The notes under the pieces: model-generated
Told to the model about the DNA's origin: nothing
The model's database searches: none
The model's input: only the letters and a program-made list of their open reading frames with translations
Program-made: the position numbers and the translations under genes
Source: Corylus avellana
Lineage: Eukaryota; Streptophyta; Magnoliopsida; Fagales; Betulaceae
Length of the DNA stretch: 64,000 nt
Assembly (NCBI RefSeq): GCF_901000735.1
Contig: NC_081544.1
Coordinates: 23,489,900-23,553,899 of the forward strand
Direction of reading: 5' to 3'
Shown here: positions 11,793-23,204 of the stretch, piece by piece
Layout: each line of letters opens with the position of its first letter
Position numbering within the stretch: the first letter of the stretch is position 1

Positions 11793-12827
11793 AACCAGGG
11801 AACACTGGTATGAGTAACATACATCGGCTAACACCTAACCACAATACTTCTAACATATATCAATAACAGTCCCACTAATACATGTTAACTCCAATATAAT
11901 GAAGTAACAAAGTGAGACATCTACAATCCCAAGACAATCATTGAAAAAATGCCCGCCAGCCCCCATTAAACATGACTCTTACAAAGGCTATCAAGTCAAA
12001 TCCCAGTCACAGCCAAAATAGTGCATAAAAAAAGCCAAAATAGTCAAATCCCAGTCACAACCAAACTAAATTGGCAAGCAATAAAAAAAGGTGGTCCTCT
12101 CATCCAACCTAGCGTTGGGCAGGTTTCAAATCATCTCTTTTATATAATTTTTGGTGAGTAGGGGGAAGGGTGCCTTCCCTGTAGATTTTGACAGTTACAG
12201 GCAGCAAAGAGACATTAAAACAGCTACAATATAAACTTTCTTAACCCACATTTGCCTATATTATAACAAAAACCTACTATCATTGTTTGTTGAAACTGAC
12301 ACCACAATCCCTATGGACCGCCAAGATTAAACGACCACACACACATGTACCTACTGGAAAATTTGGGATGCTTGAGAATTCAACCACAAGAATTCAACCA
12401 CAAGAACAGCTTTACATTGAATAGCTATAGATGCTTGAGAATTTGGGATGAGTGCTTGTTAAGCAACCACAAGGTCTAAGGATTGGAAGCAGCTGTTTAT
12501 TTCAACTAGTCTATTTCAATTGCCCATTTTAATCAACAAATCTACTAATCTTGTTTAAGAAATTATTAATGTTGTCAAAAGCATTCACTTTGTTCTCATC
12601 ATCTGTTAAAAAGATTGTTGACTAAACAAATGAAGTAAAAGAGCAAAGTAGTTAGGGAGGATTAATTCGATTTATCCTCATATTATAAATCCAAAGAGAG
12701 AGAGAGAGAGAGAGAGATGAAGAAAGAGTGGGAAAGAGGGAAGGAAGAGCTACTTAATGAAGCTATTAAGTTTAAAATCAATAATAATTAAATTATTACA
12801 TATCAGACCTAACAAAAGTATTTACCT

Positions 12828-14592
12828 GAGATAAAATTTTAGCACATTCAGCCATTGAAGACAATTCTCTCCGCTGTGATGCTGCATCAAAACGAGCAAG
12901 CAATCTGTTCTCCAGTTCTACACAAGGACAAACACCACTGAAAAGGATAAGAAAGCCTATGACTCCAAGCGATTTTAGGTCTCCTGGGCTGCTGTTGAAC
13001 TCCATCAAATACTGCAGAGATTAAATTAATAATGCAGTTAGCACGTTCTAACAAAGGATATCATAAACTAAATGATCAATTGACAATACCTTTATAAGCT
13101 CTATTGTTTGACTAGCAGTTTCTCGCTGAGCATCTGCACTCTGACAAGAAAACGCCATATAAATGAAAACATAAAATAACAAAGTTTCAATAGAGATGGT
13201 GATAAAATTGTATTAACTACAAGGATCATAAGCATATGGCAATGAAGCATGGGAAAACTCTACCTGCAAATGATCTCCGATCTTTGCAGCAGTCTGTCCA
13301 ACACTTGAAATACGTGAGTCCAACCTTGCAAAGCTATCAAACAATCCATCTACACCTTTTTCCAGCTGAAAAAGAAAAAATACAGACAACCATCATTTTT
13401 TTTTTTATAAGCAAAGCAAATTCATTAAAAGCACAAGGGACATATAACCATCATATGTAACTCAATTTTCAGATTCATGGGAAAACTCATTACATGTATC
13501 ACAATTCAAAGCAACACTTCAGTTAACTAACCTCAGCGAGTGTCTTGCGGTGCTTAGAATCTTGGACAGAGACCTCCTTCTTGAGATTAATTACTCAAGC
13601 GGCTATCGAGCGCAATCCACCCTCTTTGGTTCATTCTGAATCAATCAAACACTAAGTTTCATCAATCCAAACCTGTCCTGCAGCACTTACTTTCTAGTAC
13701 TACTCTCACACACCTCATTGAAGAAGAATAGAATTAAAGCATAAAACAGGGAAATGCATGTGGTTTTCTCAATTGTGTGTGTGCACCCAATAAAACCCAT
13801 CGGCAGTGGCACTAAATATTAATCAATTCTCTCGGCTCAGATTTCATCCCGCTAATTATGCGGATCTAGGCATGCAAACTCCCCCAAGTCAAATAAACAC
13901 ATCACGTGTCCGGCCGATGCTTTCACTTGCCTCAACTGTGGTGTGCACGATGGAGTTGGATTTCATTGACCTTCACCAACTGTTGACTTCTACAATTAGA
14001 CTTAGTCCCCCTACTACTTCACTGCTTTGCAAGGGCGGGCCATCAACTCAACTAATCCGCCGGTGGCATTTATTTGATTTTGTTTAAATATTCATTTTTA
14101 TAAAAGTGGCATCATTAATTTACCATACATTGTCTTTTAACTAACTAAAAAGATTCCAAGTTTCCAAAATTAATTACCCTTCCTAGGCAAAAAGTCAAGC
14201 ACATGAAATGCATTAATTTTTCAAATAAAATAAAGAATAAGTTAAGTTTTTCTGAAATTGCATACATTAACTTCACAAAATAGACAATATTTTAGTCATC
14301 TCAAAACAACGCGTCAAATGAAAAATCACACTACAAGTTCCAAACCTAAATCTCTAAGCACATCTCTCACAGTAAATCATCGAATTAATTACCAAAACAG
14401 AAATGTGTAAGACTAACAAGACCTAGCTGAAATTGAAGACCTTGGAAGACAATAAGCAAATCTGCATAACATAAATTGATGCGTTTTGAAGCCTACCTTA
14501 AAGTCATCCACATCAAGAATGAGTGGGAGAGAGCTAACAGCTGAGGATTTTGAGGCTTTATCGTTCTTGACAGCATCTCTGCTATCTTTCAT
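12828..14592 (-). pseudogene. SEC10: Captured fragment of exocyst subunit SEC10, internally deleted
   Basis: Minus-strand exons match the N-terminal third of plant SEC10. Exon 1 is 14497..14592 (MKDSRDAVKNDKASKSS to ILDVDDFK, 32 codons). Next is a stub 13532 to about 13592 (LKKEVSVQDSKHRKTLAE). Then come 13264..13365 (34 codons, LEKGVDGLFDSFARLDS...), 13090..13140 (17 codons, SADAQRETASQTIELIK) and about 12976..13016 (YLMEFNSSPGDL). The last piece is 12828 to about 12920 (LENRLLARFDAASQRREL to AECAKILSQ). Introns with GT-AG ends are kept between several exons, so genomic DNA rather than cDNA was captured. Most of the second exon and the segment between GDL and LENRLL are missing. SEC10 belongs to the exocyst complex that tethers vesicles at the plasma membrane. 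This copy cannot encode a full subunit. Confidence 0.8.
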
Positions 14593-15070
14593 CTGTAACA
14601 AGTCAAATAACTCATAAGAAGCATAAGAATGGGATCGCACAATTTGAAGCTCGCGGGTAATGCAATTGAAAATAATCTAAACTGGCAATTCCTTCAACAA
14701 AGATAACAAATTCATGACAAAATTAAATATAATGGGATAATTATATAATAAAATAAACGTTTTCTTTAATTAGTCTGATCTCGTAGAGAGCAAAAACGGA
14801 AATAGCACCTCTATGCGGCCTGAATGAGCGAGAGAGACACTGACAGAAACGGTCGCCGAGGGTTTGATTGCCCCTTCACTGCTTGGATGGGTTTAGATCG
14901 ACGGAGATAGCTACCGGAGAGAGTTGAGTGCGCCGGAGAGTGATAGGAGGGCCGGAGAGAGAGCTGCCGGAGAGAGAAACGTGCGCTGAGTGAGAGAGAT
15001 CGAGAGAGAGAGAGAGAGAGTGATGAAGGGGGTGGGACTTTGGGGTTAGGGATTTGGATCAAACAAATAT
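14593..15070 (-). pseudogene. Probable SEC10 5' UTR and promoter-proximal DNA inside the transposon
   Basis: Upstream of the SEC10 start codon lies an intron-like stretch. It is followed at 14810-15060 by GC-richer DNA with CT/GA runs (15000-15020), typical of a plant 5' leader. It carries no repeats of the surrounding element, so it was probably captured with the exons. The boundary with CACTA DNA is near 15120-15180, where TAGGGGCGAC words resume. Confidence 0.5.
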
Positions 15071-15469
15071 GGTCTGAACTTTTCAGAAAACATAAAAAAA
15101 TGGTTTGAAAATTTCATAATATTAGCGCCAATTTCAGATATCCCGCCACTGGATGGCGCTTATTTTTCGCACTCAATAGGGGCGACTAAGGTCGCCCCTA
15201 ATGAGCCTCAAAATTTTTTTTTAAAAAAAAAAAAAATTATACTTATAATTTTTAATTTTTATTTATTTTATTTATTTTTGTTTTTCTTTATTTTCTCCTG
15301 TAATATGTTTTTATTATTATAATATTAACTAATAATTTCCGTTTAATAAAGATCATTAAGTTGATATTTATCTTATAATTAATTCTAAGATCAATACAAA
15401 ATTCAAAGATAATATAAGATCAATATAACTAATGCACTAAGATAATATAAAAAACTTATAGTTCAATTA

Positions 15470-16480
15470 AATGTTCGATTGAACCTTCAATTGTATTCAG
15501 TTTGATCGATCAATTGATCTTATCATGATCAATCTAACTAATTCATTAGGATCAATCGGATGTTTGATCGATCAATTGATTCTATTACAGTCAATCGAAC
15601 TAATTCACTAGGATCGATTGGATTTTCGATCAAATATTTGATCTTATCACGATCAATCAAACTAATTCACTAGGATCGATTGGATGTTTGATCGATCGGA
15701 TTTTCGATCGAACATTTGATTGATCATTTGATTCTATCACGATCAATCGAACTAATTCACTTTGATCGATCGGATTTTTGATCAGATGTTTGATCCTATC
15801 ACAATCAATCGAACTAATTCACTATGATCAATCAGATGTTTGATCGATCATTTGATCTTATCACGATCAATCGAACTAATTCACTAGGATCGATTGGATT
15901 TTCGATCAGATGTTTGATCTTATCACGATCAATCAAACTAATTCACTAGGATCGATTGGATGTTTGATCGATCGGATTTTCGATCGAACATTTGATTGAT
16001 CATTTGATTCTATCACGATCAATCGAACTAATTCACTTGGATCGATCGGATTTTTGATCAGATGTTTGATCCTATCACAATCAATCGAACTAATTCACTA
16101 TGATCAATCAGATGTTTGATCGATCATTTGATCTTATCACGATCAATCAAACTAATTCACTAGGATCGATCGGATGTTCGATCGAACATTTGATCTTATC
16201 ACGATCAATCGAACTAATTCATTGGGATCGATCGGATGTTTGATCGATCATTTAATCTTATCACGATCAATCGAATTAATTCAATTTCAATTTCAATTGT
16301 TTCAATCATTTGATCTTATCATAATCAATCGAATTAATTCATTATGATTGATCGGATATTCGATCAATCCTTCAATTTCAATTGTTTCAAGTTTGATCTA
16401 GGACCAAACGGATGTTTGAACGAACCTTTAATTTGTTTGAAGTTTGATCAATCATTTGATCCTATCACGATCGATCGAAT
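15470..16480. repeat. GATC-rich higher-order repeat array
   Basis: A block built from GATCGATCGGAT, ATCACGATCAATCGAACTAA and TTTGATCGATCA words repeats roughly every 75-150 bp. One larger unit recurs nearly unchanged at about 15595-15840 and 15900-16120, which shows expansion by unequal exchange. It is non-coding. Confidence 0.8.
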
Positions 16481-16979
16481 ATCTGATAATTTATATAAAA
16501 TAAATAATGACATATTATCGGAGGTAAATTTTTGGGAAATAACATTTTATAACTAATACACTAATATAATATAAAATGCTTAGAGTTGAACTGAATCTTC
16601 GATCGAACTAATTTTTCATTTTTTATTAGAGTTTAATTTTATAAAAGTTTTAATTTCAAATTAAGAGAGAATTTATAATTTTATAAAAGTTTATTTTTAT
16701 TTTTTAGAAAATTTATAATTTATAATTTATAATTTTATAATTTTATAAATTTTATAAAATTTAAAATTTAAAATTTAAAATTTCATTTTTTTCAGATCAT
16801 TAATTTTATTTTATTTTTATTTTTCTACATACTCTTTAGCGTCCACAAAGTCGACCCTAATACTTAACTATTAGGGGCGACTTTCAAAGTCGACCCTAAT
16901 ACTTAAATATTAGCGTCCACTTTTAGTGGACGCTATTAGTCATCAATTTATTTTTTTAATTTTTTTTTAATTTTTTTTA

Positions 16980-17580
16980 CCTACTCTTTAGGGGCGATAA
17001 AGTCGCCCCTAATAGTTAAGCATTAGGGTCGACTTTCAAAGTCGACCCTAATGATGGGTCTTTAGCGTCCACTTTTAGTGGACGCTATTGGTCATCAATT
17101 TATTTTTTTATTTATATTTTTTTTTATACTCTTTAGGGGCGATAAAGTCGCCCCTAATAGTTAAGCATTAGGGTCGACTTTAAAGTCGACCCTAATGATG
17201 GGTCTTTAGCGTCCACTTTTAGTGGACGCTATTGGTCATCAATTTATTTTTTTATTTATTTTTTATTTTTTTTACCTACTCTTTAGGGGCGATAAAGTCG
17301 CCCCTAATAGTTAAGCATTAGGGTCGACTTTCAAAGTCGACCCTAATGACGGGTCTTTAGCGTCCACTTTTAGTGGACGCTATTGGTCATCAATTTATTT
17401 TTTTATTTATTTTTTTATTTTTTTTACCTACTCTTTAGGGGCGATAAAGTCGCCCCTAATAGTTAAGCATTAGGGTCGACTTTCAAAGTCGACCCTAATG
17501 ATGGGTCTTTAGCGTCCACTTTTAGTGGACGCTATTGCTCATCAATTTTAATTTTTAATTTTTTTTTTTTAATTTTTTCT
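16980..17580. repeat. Tandem array, ~150 bp period, right subterminal zone of the CACTA-like element
   Basis: Four units start near 16984, 17130, 17279 and 17432. Each has three inverted pairs in order: AGGGGCGATAAAGTCGCCCCT, AGGGTCGACTTTCAAAGTCGACCCT (in two halves) and AGCGTCCACTTTTAGTGGACGCT. A T-rich spacer follows. Every unit can form three adjacent hairpins. Confidence 0.8.
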
Positions 17581-17913
17581 ACGTACCCTTTAGGGTCGAC
17601 TTAAGTGGACGCTATTGGTGTACTATCAGGGTCGACTAATTTGGACGCTAAAAGTTTTTTTTTGGCCCCTTAAATTTTTCGCGCCCCTTTAATAATTCCC
17701 GCGTGTATATTAGGGTCGACTTATTAGCGTCCACTGTAAAGTGGACGCTAATAGTAACCCTTTCGACCCATTATTAGCGTCCACTTTTATGTGGACGCTA
17801 ATAAGTAACTATTAGGGGCGACTTTTAAAAGTCGCCCCTAATAGTTGAGTATTAGGGGCGACTATAAAGTCGCCCCTAATAAGTCGCCCCTGATGAGTCA
17901 GTTTCTTGTAGTG

Positions 17914-18060
17914 TCTATAAACAGACATGTTTCCCATGCAATATTTCTCACCCATCACCATTAAAAAGTAGGTTTCTAATGGTCGATCCTTCAGCACTTG
18001 CATTGACTCAAGAAAGCCACCATTGACCAAGAGTAATATACCAAACCCACCTAATTAAAA
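17914..18060. pseudogene. Truncated copy of the germin-like promoter next to the CACTA right end
   Basis: 17914-17950 (TCTATAAACAGACATGTTTC and onwards) resembles the TATA region of the germin-like gene at 19559-19600 (TCTATAAATACACATGTTTC and onwards). The similarity stops about 35 bp in. Apparently a second GLP upstream region stood here and is now cut by the transposon on its left. Confidence 0.5.
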
Positions 18061-18829
18061 ATAAATATAAATAAAAAATAAATAAAAAAAAGAGGCCAAA
18101 CAATTTCTGAATACAAAACGTAAAGGATATCTACAAGAAAAGAAATGCTATGCATGATTCATTTGTAAGATGAGATTGGCTAAATATGAGAAAAATATTA
18201 ACCCCTATAATTTCTTATTTTTAAGAGAAATATGAAGGGTCAATAAGTTCTTTATATTTGATCCATATTTTCTTACAAATTCAATAGATCAATTATTAAA
18301 TTTGTGAAGTCCACTGTTGACTTATGTGAAGTCTACATAAGTCCATAAATCCAATAATTGATTTGTAAGATGAAATAGGCTAAATATGAAGAAAAAAAAT
18401 TGACCTATAACATTTCTCTATTTTTAAATGTGCATTATCTTACGTGGAAGTGAATCACCATTAAATACTACATATATTTTTATTTATAATTTTATTCAAT
18501 GATAATTTTTACTACAACATAAAAGAACGAACGCTTCAAAATTTCTGTAGTATTTTTTCGTTTAAATCCAAGCAATCTTGATTTCAAATTCCTAAAGAGA
18601 TAGGCAAGGAAAATGGGCGTATTTTGTTTGGATAAGAATGAATACTTTTCATTAATTTCCACTACCTACTACTATTCCAAGTCTTTATATATGCCACTTC
18701 CATTCGTCAATGCATATCATCAAAACTACGCTCTCTATAATGCATAAGTCATACGTCATTCTATTATTTTCAAATGATAATAAGCCCGATGTGTATGGAT
18801 TGAATAAGGCTTCAAGTCACTTTTATATT

Positions 18830-19290
18830 CATCTTATATCACTTTAAAAATGATGTGGTTTTTAAAATTATCGTTGAGTTTGTGATTCATCATTATTAAA
18901 TTTTGATCAAATGGTAATTTTAAAAGACACCTCATTCATAGAGTGACACAAAAGTGACTTATAGAATTACTCGTGTGAATTCACTACACCCAGACGAGTA
19001 ATACTAGAAGTCATCTTTGTATCCCTATTGTGTTACTCAAAAAATAATGTGACTTTCAAAATCACCATTGGCCTGATGATTGATTTTTTTTTTTTTTTTG
19101 ACATGTCCGCACAAGAGGGGAGAGGGGGATTCGAACAAGTAACCTACGCTTCATTAGGCGTGGTCCCAGCGGATTGAACTACCTCTTGGGGACAGCCTTA
19201 TGATTGATTATTATTGAATTTTGATCAAATTGTAACTAAGCCACCTCATTTTTAGAGTGACATAAAAGTAACTTATAGAATTACACCATC
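18830..19290. mobile_element. Two related small MITE-like inverted-repeat elements
   Basis: 18833-18975 and about 19010-19290 share the core words AAATGATGTGG, ATTTTGATCAAAT and AGAGTGACA. They also share ends reading ACTTATAGAATTAC and its partner. They are non-coding. The second is split by a SINE at 19086-19199. Terminal duplications could not be fixed. Confidence 0.5.
19086..19199 (-). mobile_element. tRNA-derived SINE, inserted in a MITE
   Basis: In minus-strand orientation there is an A box (GGTAGTTCAATCCG), a B box (GTTACTTGTTCGAATCC) and a 3' A tail (the T run 19084-19099). A perfect 10-bp target duplication, ATGATTGATT, flanks it at 19076-19085 and 19200-19209. It belongs to the same family as the SINEs at 52400, 59850, 61241 and 61487. 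Confidence 0.8.
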
Positions 19291-19560
19291 TGGACTCCTA
19301 CGCATCATCCACGGTTTTAGAGTGGATTTTAATTCGGTGCTTCAATTTGGTTTTTAATTGACCAAATTAATCACCTCTTACAAATATGTTACGGCATTGA
19401 AGGAATCAATTAAGAACAAAGAAGAAGCAACCAAAACGTGGTTAAAAAGTCTGCATTAGTTGTTGAAGAAACTTGGTACAATTTTTATATTCAATCCATA
19501 ACCACTCAAGACTTGGTGTAGCAGGCCCAATCTTGACCCTTTCCGTATATATCGAGTATC

Positions 19561-19568
19561 TATAAATA
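19561..19568 (+). promoter_or_regulatory. TATA box of the germin-like gene
   Basis: TATAAATA lies 86 bp before the start codon at 19654, a normal distance for a plant gene with a short leader. Confidence 0.6.
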
Positions 19569-19653
19569 CACATGTTTCCCATTCAATATTTCTAAGTACC
19601 TATCCCCAAAGCAATATCATAGAAGAGAAGTAAAGCACAGAGTGTACTTGGAT

Positions 19654-19719
19654 ATGATGAAAGGAGTCCATTTCCTTGCAATTGTTGCTCTCTTGTCACT
19701 TGCATCCTCCTTTGTCTCT
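19654..19719 (+). CDS. Germin-like protein, signal peptide only (cut by gap)
   Basis: The ATG at 19654 opens 22 codons: MMKGVHFLAIVALLSLAS followed by SFVS. This is the typical secretory signal peptide of germin-like proteins, cupin-fold apoplastic glycoproteins, some with superoxide dismutase or oxalate oxidase activity. An upstream in-frame extension starting at GTG is not used, because family members start at MMKG or MKG. The mature protein is lost in the 100-N gap. The call rests on the signal peptide alone. Confidence 0.6.
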
Positions 19720-19819
19720 NNNNNNNNNNNNNNNNNNNNNNNNNNNNNNNNNNNNNNNNNNNNNNNNNNNNNNNNNNNNNNNNNNNNNNNNNNNNNNNNN
19801 NNNNNNNNNNNNNNNNNNN
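19720..19819. other. Assembly gap (100 N)
   Basis: Exactly 100 N, a placeholder of unknown real size. Contig 2 begins at 19820 inside dymeclin intron sequence matching 4107 onwards. Confidence 0.99.
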
Positions 19820-20469
19820 TTCCTTAATCTAATCCCCTAGAAAATCCTCTACCAAAAAGCCCCAAACCTTGGCTGGATATTTGTACTTCACCCATACCTG
19901 CCCCTAACCAGGTTAGGTCTATCCAGAACCCGTCCTAGAGGGCTGAGACTAGATGAGTTATGCAATTAATTGCTTTCTTTGGGTTCATTAAAGAATTAAT
20001 TCATATGTGCACCAATGCATACTAATTCTATATAGAAGATACCAGGCAATATATCAATTGCCATCCCAACCTGAAATAGGTTTGTAATCTTAATTCTGAA
20101 ACCAATCCTAGCCATAAAATTCAGTCAGTTCTTTTTTCTTATAAGCGAATCCTGTCCATCCCACCTTCGACCCTTATTGGCTACTGTTCTTTGGACGAAA
20201 TAGCATACCCTTCCACAGGTGTGTATGGAGGGTGAGTTCAGGGGTTCAGAGCCCGTACAAGTGTGTATGGTTGTATTTACTTATTCCGAAAAGAAAAAAA
20301 AGCCCTCTGATAGATTGAATAGTTATTTAAAAATTTGACGTTTCACAACAGCATTTCAAAAACAGTTTCCATTAATGTTTTCTTATAAGCATTTCACATC
20401 AAAGATTTTGTTGATGTGTAGCTGGATATCTAACTTTTAGCGAAATTCTTTCCATTATCATTTTTACAG

Positions 20470-22505
20470 GATGTTTATCTCCATACAACTTGTCTAGCAA
20501 CATTGGCAAACCTGGCACCTCATGTCCACCGTTTGAGTTCATATGCATCACAGAGGCTGGTCAGCCTTTTCTTTATGCTCTCGCGCAAGTAGGTTACTTC
20601 TGTTCCTTTTTAATTTTGCCAAACTTCATACTTATGTTCATATGTCATTATCTTATGATTGTTTCCTTTAATGTAATCCTGGATTTAGGTATAACAAATT
20701 AGCAGAGCTACGAGATAATAAGGTGCATATAGCCAAAGGCGACTCAATAACCTCTCTTTCAGATGATATGGTCTGTAACAGTTACAATTACAAATTTTAT
20801 GCTATTTGGATGTTGCCCCTCCTTATACTTTATTTTGTTTGGCTAAGCGAGATGATTTTTGTTGCAGTCGACAGAGTTACATATATATACGGATTTCCTG
20901 AGACTTGTTCTTGAAATTTTAAATGCAATTTTGACTTATGCCTTGCCAAGGAATCCTGAGGTATCATCTTTTGGTTGAGGATTGAAGTGAGATAAATCTT
21001 CTTTAATTTCACATTTACACCTTTCATATTTTCTGAATTCCTCACTGTATGAAATGAGGCAGGTCGTATATGCTATAATGCACAGGCAGGAGGTCTTTCA
21101 GCCATTCAAGAATCATCCACGCTTCAACGAGCTGCTTGAAAACATTTATACTGTATGCTCCCTCATATTTATTGGAAATATTTTTGTTTATTCTTTGTCT
21201 TGGCAATCTTGCATTTTGTTACATGGCAAGCTTAGGTTGTAGATTACTTACCCAACAATGTTTGATTTTATGCTATGCTTTCCTGAGTGCATTTGAAATT
21301 CATTTTCTCTTTTGGCTCTTTAGGTATTAGATTTTTTTAATAGTCGCATGGATGCCCAAAGTACAGATGGTGAATGGTCAGTAGAGAAAGTACTACAACT
21401 CATAATTATTAACTGCCGATCTTGGCGGGGTGAGGGAATGAAGGTAATGGAAATGGAAAAAAGATGGTAGAATTAGTGGTCCAGTCTAAACTGGGAATGT
21501 TATCCAAAGGATTAACATGCCGTTGTTCTGACAGATGTTCACGCAATTACGCTTCACTTATGAACAAGAGAGTCATCCGGAAGAGTTCTTTATTCCTTAC
21601 GTGTGGCAGCTAGTTTTATCCCATTGGTATTGTTCCTGCATCCTCTCCAATACTATTTTATAAAATTCTACTCAACTAAGCCATGATCCAACTGCGCTGC
21701 ATGATCATGTTGGTTTTTGAATTTCTTAACCTCATTTGAATAATTATCACGGAGGTTCATTCCTCATTTCTAATAAACTGGAGGTCGCATGTCCGTTTTA
21801 ATGAATCTTGTTTTGATTTTTAGTTTTTTCATTTGTCTGCTATATGCGGTTCTTATATGTATCACTGATTCCTTTGTTCTTTCCTACTCCCTTTCTTCAG
21901 TGGATTCGGCTTCAATTCAGAAGTCATAAATTTGTTTCCAGTTGATCCACCTGTAGAAGTAAGTATCTGGATACATTTTTATGAAGTTGTCTTATAATCT
22001 AATAGTGTAGTTAGATATCTTTTCTAATAGAAGTTTAATAATTATGTTCCTTTTACTTTTAAACATGTGGGTTGAATATATACATATGCACATATATATC
22101 AAAATATAAATAAGAGTGAGAGATAGCCTTAGGAAATAGTAAGGAGCTTTTGATATATAATATATGAATTTTTTTTTTTTTTTTTTTTTTCAGAAATAGA
22201 ACTTTGACTCTAGCTTTTTCCTAGTATGAAATATCTCTTAACAATATTGAAGCAGATGGCTAGGTGCAAGGAAATTTAGTCTAGTAATATTATAATCTTC
22301 TTTCTCTGTACTTATCAAAAAAGAAAAAGAAAAGAAATCTTCTTTCTCTTTAATGTATGCTACCGGTTTCCTTCACATATCGTTTGATTGTTATTTTGCA
22401 TGACACACTAATTCTTGGATGCAGAAGCAAGAAAATGAAGAAGTGGTAAGTAGTAAGTACCAAAATGGAGAGTTGAGCATGCACGGACTTCTCCTTGATC
22501 CGTAG
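20470..22505 (+). CDS. Dymeclin copy 2, last eight exons only
   Basis: Exons 20470..20588, 20689..20770, 20868..20960, 21063..21152, 21324..21443, 21535..21626, 21901..21958 and 22425..22505 match exons 10-17 of the dymeclin gene at 31-6808. All splice sites and the stop codon are kept. The contig starts at 19820 in the intron before the first of these exons, so the earlier exons are absent because of the gap, not through a visible deletion. I saw no frame break. Introns match at roughly 99 percent by eye, so this may be the second allele of the first locus rather than a true duplicate. Confidence 0.8.
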
Positions 22506-23204
22506 GTGGTGCAATATATAATATCACCACCAGAAAGATTCATGTTAATTGGTGCATATGTAAATATATGAAATAGTAGAATATGTATTCTTCTCATTCT
22601 TTCTGTTCATATGTTTGCTACACTGTAGAGGCCCTTTTCCACACGGAAATTTGAGATAATCTATGTAATGAATAAGAGATGACGCTTATTAACCGAGAAA
22701 AGAAAATAATAATAAGAGAATTAGAGCCGATGCTCAATTCTACTTCAATACGGTTGTTGGAGCTCAATTTACTCAACTTCATTCCATTGGTTTGAGTGTA
22801 TGAAGTCTTGGAGTAGTAGCAAGGTTGGATATGGATGTATTAATTCAAATTGAATTGCGATATAACGTACTATTGCAATCCACTTGTGCATTTTATAGTC
22901 AACGTTAGACGCTTTGCTATATTGCAACATTAAGCATTAAATTAGATAGAATAGTATCAATTGAGCTTGTTTTACTGTCATGCGACAATCCACGACGATT
23001 TTAGATGGATAAATGAAGAGCACCTTCAAAGGCTATTAAAATTTCTTCATTCGTTATAGATGTAAAGGTGTACGCTGAGATTTCCCATTTGAATTGATAA
23101 ATTCCTATGCTTTGATTCACTGAAATTGGTTTACACTATTTACTTCCGAAGTACATGGAACTATATTGTTTTATTCATCGGTTCTAAAGTAGCAAAATCT
23201 GAGT

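Larger units (their letters stand above)
10925..17913. mobile_element. CACTA-like (En/Spm) non-autonomous transposon carrying a SEC10 fragment
   Basis: The right end is TTTCTTGTAGTG (to 17913), a classic CACTA terminus. The candidate left end CACTACAAG (10925) matches its complement over 9 bases. Both subterminal zones (11020-11610 and 16840-17900) are packed with direct and inverted copies of short words: TTAGGGTCGAC, TTAGGGGCGAC, TTAGCGTCCAC and their complements. This is the hallmark of CACTA subterminal repeats. No transposase is visible. The 3-bp flanks (AAG on the left, TCT on the right) do not match, so either the left end is misplaced or the locus was rearranged. The interior carries pieces of a host exocyst gene (12828-14592) and large GATC-rich repeats. 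Confidence 0.7.

Noticed and set aside
11568..11856. Frames with repeated CDRSHLECDRSQ
   Set aside because: They are translations of the CGATCGATCG palindrome repeat, not a protein gene.
12796..13008. A 70-residue independent gene (reading MMEFNSSPGDLKSLG...)
   Set aside because: It is two SEC10 exon pieces joined through a retained intron-like stretch. The middle part is not SEC10 and the reading ends in an intron.
11627..17580. Possible CRISPR-like array because of regular palindromic repeats
   Set aside because: The repeats are adjacent or irregularly spaced, the spacers are not unique, and the host is a plant. They are transposon subterminal and satellite-like repeats.
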